NCBI GenBank assembly: GCA_014155875.1
Contig: JACEFZ010028134.1
Coordinates: 620,001-684,000, forward strand
Origin: Cepaea nemoralis
Taxonomy: Eukaryota; Mollusca; Gastropoda; Stylommatophora; Helicidae
Length of the DNA stretch: 64,000 bases
Direction: 5' to 3'
Shown here: positions 1-11,290 of the stretch, piece by piece
How the letters are laid out: every line of letters starts with the position of its first letter
Position numbering within the stretch: the stretch's first letter is position 1
Translations under genes and position numbers: made by a program
The notes under the pieces: model-generated
Database searches by the model: none
Told to the model about the DNA's origin: nothing
What the model saw: only the letters and a program-made list of their open reading frames with translations

Positions 1-1342
1 TAAGTTATGTCTATGTCAGGCTGTGGTAGTCGTCCGCCCTCTTTTGCCAGTCTGTCAGCCTCTTCATTTCCAGGTATACTGCAATGTGATGGGATCCACT
101 GTATTACAACTTTTTTGGATTTCTGGCTTAGACCATGGAGTGCTGCTCTTAGGTCAGCTATTTCTGTGCTGTTATTGCTCTTCAGTATTGAGACAGCTGA
201 CTTTGCATCTGTGAAGATAGCCATTTGCTTCTCTTTATTTTCCTCCATCAGGAGCATTTCTGCTGCAGTTTTCAGAGCCTCTACCTCTGCTTTGAAATTA
301 CTTGAAAACTTTCCAGTTGCCACTGAATGTGTTTTTTTCACTCCATTTTTTAAATTTAGGAGAATTCCTCCTCCTCCATTCTCTATTGAATTTTTGGCTG
401 ATCCATCTGTATATGCATGGGTCCAATTGCTGCTTGGGTAATGTTCTTTATGTAGTTTAGGGTTATTTCTCTTCTTTCAGTTTCATGCTGAGTGTTCTTT
501 TTCTCAATACCAGGAATGTTTTCTATCATCTCAGGCAGTTGCTGCTGTCTCCAAGCTGGGAAGTTGTGTGCATTGTGTATGGGCTTGACTGTTGATATGT
601 TAAGTATAGGATCTGCCCTAATCCTTCGTTTTGCAGTTTCTACAAAGTTGCTACGCTTCAGTCTTCCCTTTCCAAAACCATTAAATCTGTTATACATAGG
701 GTGGTCTGTCAATCTTCTAAATTTTTCTGCTTGTTGCTGGGCTCTGCTATCTCTTCTATCCTGCATTGGTTGTAAACAAGTGATCTTTTCTAGTTCATTA
801 ATAGGCGTTGTCTTCAGGCTTCCAGTTATGATTCGTATTCCTTGATTTTGGACTCTACTTATTTTGTTAAAGTTTGACTTAGCTGCTGTTGCCCAAGCTG
901 CAATGCCATATTCCAGTACTGGCCTCACCCGTCCAGTATATAACTTCTTGAGAACTTTCTCATCTGCTCCCCACGTTGTACCAGCAAGCTTTTTCATGAT
1001 TGCCATTCGCTGCCTTGCTCTTGTTCGATTTTTCTCAACCTGTGTCTTCCATGTCAGGCGACGATCAAAGGTGACTCCTAGATAGTTTGGATTTTCTTCA
1101 TGGCGCAATATTTTTCCATTCAATACCAGCTTAGGTTGCTGAGTTTTATTTGAGAGGGAGAACACTGTGCATGTTGTTTTCTCCTCACTTATCTTCACTA
1201 CCCATGATTTTGACCAGTCCTCTAGCGCTAATAAGGCTTGCTGTATTCTGCTGTTAGCTGTACTAATATATTCTTCAGATGTCCATATGGCTAGGTCATC
1301 TGCAAAGGATGATGTGTGTACTTTGGCTGGAAAATTTTCCAC
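1..1342 (-). mobile_element. LINE-1 copy, 5'-truncated, continuing beyond the left edge
   Basis: The minus strand encodes the C-terminal half of the same non-LTR protein that is intact at 14852-18703: the RT FADD box, thumb/connection and the start of RNase H. The nucleotide match to roughly 15231-16560 is about 97% by eye. The copy stops abruptly at about 1342, inside the codons just upstream of the FADD box. This is the 5' truncation expected of target-primed reverse transcription. A one-base deletion near 443 (one T fewer than the intact copy) shifts the frame and destroys the RNase H YTDGS motif. The copy is therefore dead. Its 3' end lies outside the window. Confidence 0.93.
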
Positions 1343-1442
1343 ATGTCTATCTCCATCTGGGTATTGGGATCTGCTGACAACATGCCTAAAACCTGTAGAG
1401 GAAACAATACTATCCTAGGTCTATTCTCAGCAGTCCATATGT

Positions 1443-1856
1443 CTTTAGTTTAGTCGATGGATCACCATCACGGCACACGGATGTAACCCATAAGTGCTCC
1501 ATTCTCCTCCTAACCATAAGTGCTCCGTTCTCCTCCTAACTCAAACCTAAGTCTGGAGAAACTTAGCTCAGTGCACGAACTCCGTAGCACTGATTAGGAT
1601 CCTGAAATACTTTGGGTAGATTTTTAACTCGAAATTTTGCCCGGGCAGCACCGTTAGGCTACTCTGTTTCGATTTCCAACTGCCAAGGGATTTTTTTATG
1701 TTGCAACAATACACAGACATCCGATCTCACCAGAGACCAGGGGAAATTTTATTACTAGAAGTTCACGTGAAATAAATCCTGGTCCTCACAGTGGCTTGAG
1801 CCCAGGACCTCCAGCACTCCAGACGGACACCATACCTCAAGGCCACTGCAGCCTCC
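1443..1856 (-). mobile_element. SINE-A (tRNA-derived), complete with TSD
   Basis: A tRNA-like head with a degenerate B box (GGCTCAAGCC on the minus strand) lies at the right end, and a short TTTAG-repeat tail (CTAAA on the minus strand) at the left. The insert is bounded by an exact 10-bp direct repeat, GTCCATATGT, at 1433-1442 and 1857-1866. A second, better preserved copy lies at 51470-51864. Confidence 0.88.
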
Positions 1857-1875
1857 GTCCATATGTGTGCTGTGC

Positions 1876-2031
1876 TGAATCATGAAGATGTCTACATTCT
1901 AATCTATGAATCATGAAATGCCTACATTCTAATCTATGAATCACATGATGTCTACATTCTAATATATGAATCACATGTCTAAATTCTAATCTATGAATCA
2001 CGAGGTGTCTAAATTCTAATCTATGAAAGTC
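1876..2031. repeat. Short tandem repeat, about 28-31 bp unit, about 5 copies
   Basis: Imperfect copies of a unit around ATTCTAATCTATGAATCA, with variable-length spacers. Confidence 0.85.
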
Positions 2032-2287
2032 CAGCATAGATCTTGCACACCCATCTTGGAGAGGAGAAATAAGCTCTGCAACCAGTCGCCCACAGAGATG
2101 GTTCTCTAGTGCTGAGTCAGGAGGAAAGTCCCTAAATATTAATCTCATTGCAATTGATGCAAGTCCATGTTAGGGCTCAGACAACTGGATGCCAATGCGC
2201 AAGAATTAAGAATTAGGAACTCACAAAGAACTTATAAAGATCATCACAAGGAAATAAAATCATTATTATCACACACAAAACACTGAC

Positions 2288-2462
2288 CTTCACACTGGGC
2301 TCGTGGCAAAACCTTCCACCGTGTTTTGATGACATTTTCTAGAATCTGCAGAGCATAGTACTTGGTCTGCTGGTTGCTGGAGAACTCTAGTATGGTGTCC
2401 ACTCTGGTCCACGCATCGGGGTGCTCTTTCAAGGTGGTCAAAACCTCCTGGGCCATCCTTTG
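2288..2462 (-). CDS. XPO1: XPO1 coding exon 2
   Basis: 175 nt, phase 0 in and phase 1 out. It encodes 58 residues from QRMAQEV to PRAQCE. The exon junction gives DGQQ-QRMAQ, one Gln more than I expect from the vertebrate protein. Confidence 0.95.
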
Positions 2463-5400
2463 CTGCATGTACACAAATCATGTTGTATTTCTTGAATTAT
2501 TCACACAAACAAGCTATGCATTTCTTAATATGTCACTAAGTGTGGGTATTTATGTTTCTCCATATCTCACAAATTTGTTTTTTCCATATTTCCATATCTC
2601 ACAATCTTGTTTTTTCCATATCTCACAACCTTGTTTTTCCATATCTCACAATCTTGTTTTTCCATATATCACAATCTTGTTTTTCCATATCTCACAACCT
2701 TGTTTTTTCCATATCTCACAATCTTGTTTTTCCATATCTCACAATCTCCAAGAGAATGTAAACATTTGTGTGGACATCTGTCAATGTCAAGTTGAAAGAC
2801 TTAAGAATCTTCTTTTCTCTATCTCTTTCAATAAATCTTTCCAGTTGTTACAATCTGCTCCAGTTTATCCCTTAAATATCTGTCGCCGGGGCTAGCACAG
2901 AGATCGGCCATTTGGTCAATGTTTGATCAATGCGTGCACAAGCAGCAAGTTGCCGAATGAGGAAGTAAATATTGAATATATTCTCACATTTGTTGATGAT
3001 GTCCTCGTTTACATAGATGGGAAAAACAGGGTGGCAGTCCATAAAGTGAGTAAACACAGAAGCTGGATGCTCTATCATGCCAGACAAAGCAACAGTGTTA
3101 TAGTGATCTAATAGAATTATTTGCAAAACGACCCGCAACATCACTGTAAATGACAGTCCTATCAAGAGAACGCAAAAATCTTGAAATAATATTTGACAAA
3201 TCCATCTTTCAGTGACCATGTGGGAGAGATGGTGTCAAAGGTCAGGACGGGACTTAGTGCGCTGAAGCAGCATGTCTGATACATAGATTTGTATACATCA
3301 TCTACGAGGAGTTTATTTTGGTTACAGCATGAGTGAATATTGCATAGCCAGTTTTGATAAGCTGGAATATGTGCAAAACATTAAGCCATGAGAATCATTG
3401 TGGGCTGAACAATGAAAACACCCATTGTATGCATGCAGCATATACTTGCTTTGACATCTATGTATAATATGCACAAGATGTGGAGGCAAAAGTGTACCAT
3501 AGGGTCGCAGCGGACAAGGAGTGTACCGTATGCTCTGCATGAGGCTTTGGGTGACAATAGTCACAGAAAAAGAGGCAGTTCTTGGATGGAACAAGCTGAA
3601 GATATGATCAGACATGTTTGTGAAATTGGTCAGATAATGTGGAGAGTAATGGCCCATGATGCAGCCTTACAATTCAGCCTTACATAGTGGTGGTCAATTT
3701 GGACTGAAAAGTGTTGGGGGTGAACAGCAGGTGAGACAAGTTTTCAGTGCAACAACCGGTAAGTGACAACTCATGCCCAAATGATGCGATTACATACAGG
3801 AATGTGCTGGTGGTGAGAGGTAAACAGAAGGATGTGGATTGCAAAGGTTAAGGGACACAAAGTATGAGGTCATGACATTCAGCATGAGAATGGAGGTGGA
3901 GACTGACGGTGGCATTCTGCTGGCTGGAGAGTTGTAGAGCCTGACATGTGTTTGTATCGGACTCTCAGAGTCTGCTGGGTAAAACAGAAACAGGCATGTT
4001 CTGTGTGAAGTGGCTTGCGTTGCTCATCAAGATGAATGTCAGGAGCATATTATGTATTTTTTGCCCACGGCCTTCAGGGGTGTAAGGAAATTAACAGGAT
4101 GATAGACTGGCTTGGCTGCTCCTTTATGCCAAATGATGTGGCACAGGCCCTCTGGGGCCTGGCGGAAAAGTGCAGTAAAACAGACAAGAGAATCCACATC
4201 TGGAGAGGCTGATCCAGCATGAGTAGCCACTGGTTCTGGGTGACACTCTACACACAGAGAACAGTGCAGGCAGGTGTTTAATCAGCCTGCTACGGTACCA
4301 TCACTACTGCTACCATCAGCATGGGAACTCTTCATTAGTTCCTGGAGACGGGGATAGGGCACGTGCTGGATTGACCCGAGTGTGATGTGTATTTTTAAAC
4401 TTACTCTTAATGGTAAAATTGTTAGGCTAATTAACACCACAGCATATTGAGTATGTCCCTATCTGTGACACAAGTTCTATCTACATCACATATGATTGTA
4501 TGCTCCAGTAAAATTAGCTTTTCATGTGTGTTTTCATTAAATTATCCCTATCATTGAGGGTGTATGCGTTGTTGTTCCCAAACTTACCCAAGCAGTCACC
4601 ACATAGTGCACAAGCTAGGATTTTTCTCTACTCTCCTAGTCTTACTAAAGACGAAACATATGTACCATGAGCGAGGGTGGACATTTTAACCTTCAGACAG
4701 TTAATGCCTCTTATTTATTGGTCCATTTGCGCCACTCATGATTTTTTTCATTTGGACATATATCAATATGGTGTGCTGTCGGTTTTCTAACCACCCACAT
4801 GTCAACCATAGCAAAAGTGAAGCTAGACATTTCTCTTGAAAATGAATCCTTCAGTAACAATTCAAGTACAACAAAACTAAATAAATTACTCATGGTCAAA
4901 CCTTGATAGATGACAAAAAGCCTTTCAATGTTCGGCCCACTCTACTGCCTGGTGCACTCTCCTGCCTGGTGCACACTCATGCTAAAGGTGTCTGGAATGT
5001 CATATCTAACTTCATGCTGGCCATTCCCTGCCATTTCTACCAGGAACCAAGCTATACTCTCCAAGCCACTATAACGCTTAAAATGGCCAAAGAATTTCAG
5101 TTTCCAAGAAATGATACTCTTCATGAGCCAGTTTTCTTCACTGTTCAGGTCTTGCAGAATTTCAGTATTTTCTTTTTCTTGGTTTATCATACCATTAATA
5201 TTCTAAGAATTTTTGTTTGAGCTCAAAAGCCCCAATTCTCTTCTTTAATAATAATAGAATTGTCCATGACTCATATCAGTATATTTCTTGTAATGTTACA
5301 TCCATATTTTAATGTTAATATTACATCCATATTTTAATGTTAATGTTACATCCGCAAATAAAACATAAAAGACTCACCTGCTGGCCATCTGAAGTGTACA

Positions 5401-5494
5401 TGCATGCTACAATGTTATCAAGGAGCTGAATATCTAGTTTCTGGTTAAAGTCCAACAATTTTTCTGCTTGCTCAGCTAAGGTTGCCATTTTCAT
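2288..5494 (-). CDS. XPO1: Exportin-1 (CRM1), N-terminal part of gene; rest outside window
   Basis: Exportin-1 is the importin-beta-family receptor that, with RanGTP, exports leucine-rich NES cargoes through the nuclear pore. Two coding exons are visible on the minus strand: 5488/5494-5378 (start) and 2462-2288. The joined peptide contains the family's N-terminal signatures LLDFNQKLDI and QRMAQEVLTTLKEHPDAW, then WTRVDTILEF and LQILENVIKTRWK, which are the first CRIME-domain and HEAT helices. Splice sites are canonical: donor CAG|GTGAGT after exon 1, acceptor ATGCAG|CAA, and donor AAG|GTCAGT after exon 2 in phase 1, splitting the Gly codon of QCEG. The cargo-binding groove and the leptomycin-reactive Cys lie in exons left of the window. 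A 5' untranslated exon is likely but was not located. Identification is by sequence recognition and is very secure. Confidence 0.96.
2560..2752. repeat. Tandem repeat of about 23-24 bp, about 8 copies, in XPO1 intron 1
   Basis: Unit CCATATCTCACAATCTTGTT with 3-6 T spacers. The open frames across it are by-products of the repeat. Confidence 0.9.
2753..3479. other. XPO1 intron 1, unassigned sequence
   Basis: No splice-consistent coding sequence, RNA or recognisable transposon domain was seen. Confidence 0.5.
3480..3700 (+). mobile_element. Decayed LINE-3 (RNase H-type) fragment
   Basis: The plus-strand peptide KRGSSWMEQAEDMIRHVCE matches KRGKSWMAQAEDTIRQVC encoded on the minus strand at 20371-20640. 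The latter sits directly N-terminal to a YTDGS RNase H motif. The copy is short and has no intact domain. Confidence 0.6.
3701..4880. other. XPO1 intron 1, unassigned sequence
   Basis: Only short open frames. Nothing was recognised on either strand. Confidence 0.45.
4900..5190 (-). mobile_element. LINE ORF2 C-terminal fragment
   Basis: The minus-strand peptide EILQDLNSEENWLMKSI followed by KLKFFGHFKRYSGLE is the post-RT segment typical of RT-endonuclease LINEs (LNxxENWL then FGHxxRxSGLE). The same family is at 34310-34740. It lies in XPO1 intron 1 and is degraded. Confidence 0.65.
5378..5494 (-). CDS. XPO1: XPO1 coding exon 1
   Basis: Starts at ATG 5494 (MKMATLAEQ) or ATG 5488 (MATLAEQ). 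The second better matches the short acidic-hydrophobic start usual for the family. It ends at 5378 with donor GTGAGT (5377-5372). It encodes the helix AEKLLDFNQKLDIQLLDNIV. Possible acceptors for a leader exon lie just upstream on the minus strand. Confidence 0.94.
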
Positions 5495-5689
5495 TCTTAG
5501 GTGCTCAACATATGGGAGACCTATAAATGTGGACACCAAGATATATTTTATAGACAAATATAAATGTGGAAAGAAAGTGTAAGAAAGAGAAATATTATGT
5601 TTTTGTCTCTGGCACGGAAAGGTGGCCAATTAATGCTTATTCTTAATCAACCTCAACTTTACAGCAAGTAAATTTGCTGTATATTTGTA

Positions 5690-6235
5690 GTAGCTATGGA
5701 TACCCCAATCTGTCTCCATGTATCAATCCCACCCATTAGAATATATTCTTTTTATGCGTTCATCCGGAGTTTTTTTTGACGTGATTGCGTTGTGCCTGTT
5801 TACAGGAGAGCTGCATTCTCGCACCGTTAAGACGACACATCCAACTTCTGCGGGCATTTGTTGACCAGGTTAACCTTCCTGGGGGGAATATATTCTATGT
5901 AGCAGATATTGGATATTCCAATCTCCTTGTATCAATTCCACTTATTGGAATATATTCTATGTAGCAGATATTGGATATTCCAATCTCCTTGTATCAATTC
6001 GACTTATTGGAATATATTCTACGTAGCAGCTATTGGATATTCCAATCTCCTTGTATCAACCCCACCTATTGGAATATATTCTACAAAGTAGCTATTGGAT
6101 ATTCCAATCTCCTTGTATCAATTCCACTTATTGGAATATATTCTATGTAGCAGCTATTGGATATTCCAATCTCCTTGTATCAATCCCACTTATTGGAATA
6201 TATCCTATGAAGCAGTTACTGGATATTCTAATCTG
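5690..6235. repeat. 62-bp tandem repeat, split by a SINE-D insertion
   Basis: About five copies of a 62-bp unit containing ATTGGATATTCCAATCTCC and ATTGGAATATATTCTA run from 5886 on. One further diverged copy at 5690-5749 lies left of a SINE-D insertion (5750-5885). Confidence 0.88.
5750..5885 (-). mobile_element. SINE-D, 136 bp, with 11-bp TSD
   Basis: Flanked by exact GAATATATTCT at 5739-5749 and 5886-5896. Reading the minus strand it runs from CCCCCAGGAAGGTTAACC to CCGGATGAACGCAT. The conserved core (CAACAAATGCCCGCAGAAGT) is shared with 9714-9846, 35361-35499 and 50063-50208. The insertion broke the 62-bp satellite. Confidence 0.85.
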
Positions 6236-6239
6236 CATG

Positions 6240-6709
6240 TTTCAATCACACCTATTTACACTGTATATATATTCTATACAATCTAAAAACACTCAATCTG
6301 TATCAACACTGCTTATTATATTTCACTAATGGCTCACTATTTTGATTTTTTTTTTTTAATCTATGACAACATGCAAGAAAGGTTTCCTCAGTTATACAAA
6401 AGTTCCTCTTAACTGTCAAAAGTTTTTAATAATCTAATCTATTTCAGTGTGTTTTTATGAAAGGTTTATCTAAGTAATCAAGGACAATGGAGTTAGTCTA
6501 GACAAAGTGTCTGATTAAAGTGATATAAACAGAAACAAGTGATGATATTCACAAATAAAATCACCTATACTTGTATTTACAACCAACATAAAAACAAATC
6601 GAAGGTGGCCGTAAATAAACAATATAATTGACAATTTAGCAACCTGTTTTTGCTTTCTGTGTACAACTAAAATTAGTAAATAATGGTATATCACAATTAA
6701 AATTAGTGA
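6240..6709. other. Unassigned AT-rich sequence
   Basis: Contains a poly-T run near 6346. No gene or transposon domain was recognised. Confidence 0.4.
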
Positions 6710-6711
6710 TC

Positions 6712-7412
6712 ATCATCATCATCGTTAAGTGCCATGCTGGCCGGGATTGGCGTTCATGTCTCTCCATAGATCTCGGTCCTTGGTTTTCTGGATCAACTCT
6801 GCCTATGATATTCCTCCATTTCACCATCTCTATCCATCCAGCATCATTTCTCTTGGTCTGTCTTTCTTCCCCTCGATCGTTCCAGTTGTCACGATGTTCT
6901 CCAATGCCTCTCTTCTCATCACATGATCAAAGAAAGCTGTTTGTCTCTTCCTTATTGTTGTATATAATGTTCTAGTTTCATCAGCCTCTTTCAGGCAGTC
7001 GTTGTTAGTTACTTTGGCAGTCCAAGGAAGACATTCGTCTCAGGAACCACATCTCTGTTGCTTCCAAGTTCTTCCTAATTTGTTCATTAACATTCCAAGA
7101 TTCACTGCCATACATACAGCAAAACAAGTTCTATATAGCACTTCAGCACTCTTTCTCACATTCAATGATATTGACTTATTGCATAAGATACTCTTCATTT
7201 TCTTAAATGCCACATTTGCTTGCCCTATTCTGCTCTTAATCTCTGTTGCGCATCTTCCATCTGATGTTATAAATACCCCTAGGTACTTAAAACTATCCAC
7301 TTGGTTAAGAATGTTCCTTTCTATTTCTACTTCACATTTTGTCACCTTTTTCTTTGATATCACTATCATCATCGTTACTGTTTTCTTTATTATTTTATAT
7401 TTAAGAAAAAAT
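6712..7412 (-). mobile_element. LINE-2 3' fragment with (ATG)n tail
   Basis: The minus strand encodes, in broken frames, ISKKKVTKCEVEIE, then VDSFKYLGVFITSDGR, then IKSRIGQANVAFKKM. This is the post-RT segment of an RT-endonuclease LINE, running to its C-terminus. The 3' end at the left carries a CATCATCATCATCG stretch (an ATG-repeat tail on the minus strand). Related copies: 11291-11693, 25594-26060, 33180-33725, 62790-63015. Confidence 0.82.
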
Positions 7413-8333
7413 TAGTGGACTTTGTTGATGCAAAACTGGCTATATTTCTGGGATTTTTCAGGCAACATACACTTAATATAGTGAAATCATAATGTAGTGT
7501 TGACATTGGACTTAACACAAATGTAATGACTATGCACATGTTTCCCCCTTGCTTATTTTTTACTTTATTACTCACTCATGCAATTATTCATACATATTAT
7601 AAATGAATGTGGGTGTTGCTTTCCTTTTTTAAGTAGATTGTACTTATACTTGAGGTTCTGTTGGTAAGCAGGAAAATAAATTGGTTACAAATTAATAAAC
7701 CTACACTTGCAAGTTCAAGTAGCAAGGCAAACATGTGTCATACGCATGACCTCATCTTTATTTCGTCTTTCAATCTGGTGAAATTTGTCTCCCAATCTGC
7801 TGAAATAAGTTTATCTCGTAGCGCGTGTTGATTTTTGGGAGTTGGAAACGTGCTTGTCAATACCTGGCCCAACTGTCGTCTAGTGTTATTTAAGGCTTGC
7901 AATACCCAAGCACACCTACTGTGTACTTAGAAAATTATTTGGTGCCTGGGATTATGAAAGCGTTAACGGGAAACACCCAAATAATTATAACTTCTGTCCA
8001 TTCTGAAAACGAAAACAGCGGGAACGCAACTAGTTTAAAGTTAAAAACGTAACTTCTCAAAGCTGGTCCAGGAAACACAAGAGACTATGAACGCTACAGA
8101 AAGACCGTGTAAGTTAAATTAAAACTTGGACATTATATTTAAAAACAAACTCCAGACTAGCAACTGGGGATGGATTGTAATGTTCCACACTAGTCAAATC
8201 TTGGATGTTTCTTGCAGAGTTCTGTTTACAACCAGCGATAAGGTCACATGACCCATATGGCTGTTAGCACGACGCACGTCTTTCTCTCAGAACTCTAATA
8301 AAACTTCCGTTGTTTTCTCGGGTCCCCTTAAAC
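7413..8333. other. Intergenic sequence, possible promoter zone
   Basis: No repeat family was recognised. The right-hand part (about 8210-8333) holds CACATGAC and several CpGs and immediately precedes an ATGGCGGCG start. It may be a (bidirectional) promoter for the ORF at 8334 and/or the unseen XPO1 leader exon. Confidence 0.3.
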
Positions 8334-8567
8334 ATGGCGGCGCCCATCAGGAGTTTGTTAGAACTTTCTTCTAGTCACTTTATTAATCCCTACAAATTCC
8401 ATTCTTTGTACGTTTTGATACCACCGAGAACATGCTCACCTGTACGTCAGTCTTCTTCTAGCGCTGTCCAAAATCTGAAGAAAACACCCAATGTGATGAA
8501 CCGGTTGGAACTGGTACATGTTCGCCATATGCCCGGCGTTCGGCAAGTTCCGGGTTGTCAAAATTAA
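8334..8567 (+). CDS. Candidate first exon of an unidentified gene (possible mitochondrial targeting peptide)
   Basis: The open frame starts at AACATGGCGGCG, a YY1-like initiator context common in housekeeping first exons. It encodes MAAPIRSLLELSSSHFINPY and then a Ser/Arg-rich, acid-poor stretch compatible with a mitochondrial presequence, ending MNRLELVHVRHMPG before a stop. I do not recognise the protein. If real, it probably splices before the stop (a GT near 8516 is one option), with later exons not found. An upstream in-frame TTG extends the frame but is not a likely start. It could also be a chance ORF in a CpG-rich promoter of XPO1. Confidence 0.35.
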   Translation: MAAPIRSLLELSSSHFINPYKFHSLYVLIPPRTCSPVRQSSSSAVQNLKKTPNVMNRLELVHVRHMPGVRQVPGCQN

Positions 8568-9445
8568 ATTTTACTTAATAAAAATTAATATATTTTACAG
8601 ACTCTTTAAAATATAAATTCAAATAGATGATTATATAAATACTTATAATTTAATTTATTTTGCTATTTGTTAAATTTTGCGAACACTAATGCTTCGTATA
8701 TTTTCGGAAATGTTACCTTAATATGGTATCTCGTCGTTCATTGGCCAGGGTGTATCATTCATTAAAGAATGTACAATCGCAGTTATTCTGTATAAATAAC
8801 ACTTAATTAATGTTGTACTTAATATCATAAGCATATCCTACATCAGTAAACGTTTTGATAAAGGTGTTTTTATACAAAATGCATTTTCTGCATGAAATTC
8901 TTTAATTTCTTGGAAGGAAAAAAACCTGCTGTTATCCAATCAAATTCGAGCTTACAACATAACGTTTCAAACCATTAACCCATAATAGCTCTGGCTTGAA
9001 TTATCTTCGACTGCAGCAGAGGTGTTGCCAGAAGCTAGTCGTTATAATGGGAATCTGCTCTGTTGATCGAGTGAGATGGCAGAACATGACCGCCGACGCT
9101 TACCGGCATGGCACATGATGGATGGATGGATATATACGTTACATGAAGTTTCCCTTTGACTCACAAATACAAGTCTTAATTACTTTAACTGTGAATCTTA
9201 CATTGATCCTATCTTGTCAGTTTTGTCTGAAATGTATTTAAACAGTCCTATATCATATGTATAGTCAGCAAAGCACGAATAATTTATAAATGGTTTCAAC
9301 ACAACTTCTGAAAGGGCGCAATAGATGTAGATCAGTGTTGTAATGAATAATTTCTCAAAATATTGACACAAGTTTCATAAAATATCCTTTTAACAATTTG
9401 TCCGAGGAAACATCCGGGTTTTATACGAATAAGCATTTGTTTTAA
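8568..9445. other. Unassigned intergenic AT-rich sequence
   Basis: No coding potential. A short GATG/GGAT run occurs near 9117-9131. Confidence 0.4.
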
Positions 9446-9570
9446 TATCAAAATACCTCTGAAGTCGGAGTGGGTTCGCCTGATGGCGAGGGGCACTGTT
9501 AATAGGTAAAGCTAATCCACACGCAAATTTCAGTCCAGCACTACTAGAAGTAGTTCAAAGCGAGTGAGCG
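9446..9570 (+). mobile_element. SINE-B, 3' half only
   Basis: Matches the body of SINE-B (AATACCTCTGAAGTCGGAG, GTGGGTTCGCCTGATGGCG, GCTAATCCACACGCAAA) found complete at 13338-13650. The tRNA-like head is missing. Confidence 0.8.
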
Positions 9571-9623
9571 CAAAGAAGAAGGATATCAAAATAATTATTG
9601 TACTCTGCGTTACTTCGCTAATG

Positions 9624-9713
9624 TCTTCTTCTTCTTCTTCTTCTTCTTCTTCTTCTTCTTCTTCTTCTTCTTCTTCTTCTTCTTCTTCTTCTTCTTCTTC
9701 TTCTTCTTCTTCT
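9624..9713. repeat. (TTC)30 microsatellite
   Basis: Uninterrupted TTC run directly attached to the tail of the SINE-D copy that follows. It most likely expanded from the GAA-repeat tail of that element. Poly-Ser, poly-Glu and poly-Arg frames across it are artefacts. Confidence 0.97.
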
Positions 9714-9846
9714 GCGTTCATCCGGGGTCTTTCTTCGGATGTGATTGCGTTGTGCCTGTTTACAGCGGAGCTGCGATTCTGCGCCTTTAGGCCGACACAT
9801 CCGACTTCAGCGGGCGTTTGTTGACCGGGTTAACCTTCCCGGGTGA
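9714..9846 (-). mobile_element. SINE-D copy with (GAA)n tail
   Basis: Same core as 5750-5885. On the minus strand it ends CCGGATGAACGCAGAAGAAG and runs into the microsatellite at 9624-9713. Confidence 0.8.
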
Positions 9847-9879
9847 TAAATTCAACTAAGTCAGATGAGAATGTCACTG

Positions 9880-10140
9880 GGCGGGACACACACTGAGAAA
9901 ACCTAGTAGTATAGCTAAAGTTACACGGAGACAGGGACAGATAATATGGAGAGGACCCGAGGGAACTCCAAGAGATAGCAAAAGATATTCAAGCTTAGCG
10001 TGATTTGGTTGAGAGTCATACCCCAAGGGAAATTCCAGGCGACAAAAGAATCAGAAAATGAAGACGAGGTTCATCATTCATCACAGTCTCCATGTTTAAA
10101 GTTGCCTATAATGGGTCTCTAACATTTCTGCCCAACATCT
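9880..10140 (+). mobile_element. LINE 3'-end fragment
   Basis: The broken peptide QEIAKDIQA followed by RDLVESHTP is the C-terminal signature of RT-endonuclease LINEs (DRxxWRxLV). Very decayed. Confidence 0.45.
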
Positions 10141-10164
10141 TCACGTGCGTTCGGAAGTGCTTCT

Positions 10165-10655
10165 TTCAGTTAATCTCTTGATGTTGCCTGCCCAGGTGTA
10201 TCGCTGTCTTTCAGTCAATCTCTTGATGTTGCCTGTTCACGTTTATCATTGTGTTTCAGTCAATCTCTTGATGTTGTCCGCCCTGATTTATCTTTGTCTT
10301 TCAGTCAATCTCTTGATGTTGACTGTCCAGGTGTATCTTTGTCTGTCAGTCAATCTCCGGGTGTTGCCTGTTCACGTTATCATTGTGTTTCAGTCAGTCT
10401 CTTGATGTTGCCCGCTCGCGTATATCGTTGTCTTTCAGCCAATCTCTTGATGTTGCCAGCTCATGTGTATCGTTGTCTTTCAGCCAATCTCTTGATGTTG
10501 CCAGCTCGCGTATATTGTTGTCTTTCAGCCAATCTCCTGATGTTGCCTGTTCACGTATATCGTTGTATTTCAGTCGATATCCTAATTTTACCTGTCAGGG
10601 TTTATCGTTGTCTTTCAGTCAATATCCTAATGTTGCCCGTCCAGGTGTAACGTTG
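10165..10655. repeat. 45-bp minisatellite, about 11 copies
   Basis: Unit TTTCAGTCAATCTCTTGATG TTGCCTGTTCACGTGTATCG TTGTC with substitutions. The 45-bp period keeps frames open and creates false ORFs. Confidence 0.95.
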
Positions 10656-10659
10656 TGAA

Positions 10660-10990
10660 ACTCATGGAGAGAAGTAAACAAACAAAACTGAATCAAAGAG
10701 GCGAAGAGGAGACACTGGTGATGGATAGGACATGCGCTGACAAAAGAATCAGAGACATAAATGAATAATAGGAATCTAGACAAGTGAAACCCATAAACGG
10801 GCATTCTTCCACTGTTTTTGTTTCACCTCAACGTCGCAAAGTACAAGAAGAACAAAATGAGATGATGATGGTGATGATGAATAATATGAGGAGGCTATGG
10901 AATGGACGGAGCTGCATGAGATAGGGAAACATTTAACGGCTTAGAATGAGTTGGTTGAGATCCCATGCTCCAGTGTGAGGGGGGTGGCAG
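10660..10990 (+). mobile_element. Decayed LINE 3'-terminal fragments
   Basis: Traces of a basic WxWIGHAL-type motif (about 10695-10740) and of the 3' terminus GAGTTGGTTGAGATCCCATG (about 10949) recur near 12400 and 22350. No intact frame. Confidence 0.4.
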
Positions 10991-10998
10991 AACAGGCG

Positions 10999-11244
<246 letters not shown>

Positions 11245-11290
11245 CCAGCAAATCAAGCGATGAGGATAAAAGGTTGGCTGTGAATAAGAG

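Noticed and set aside
9530..9824. Poly-Ser, poly-Glu and poly-Arg ORFs
   Set aside because: They are simply the three frames of the (TTC)30 microsatellite.
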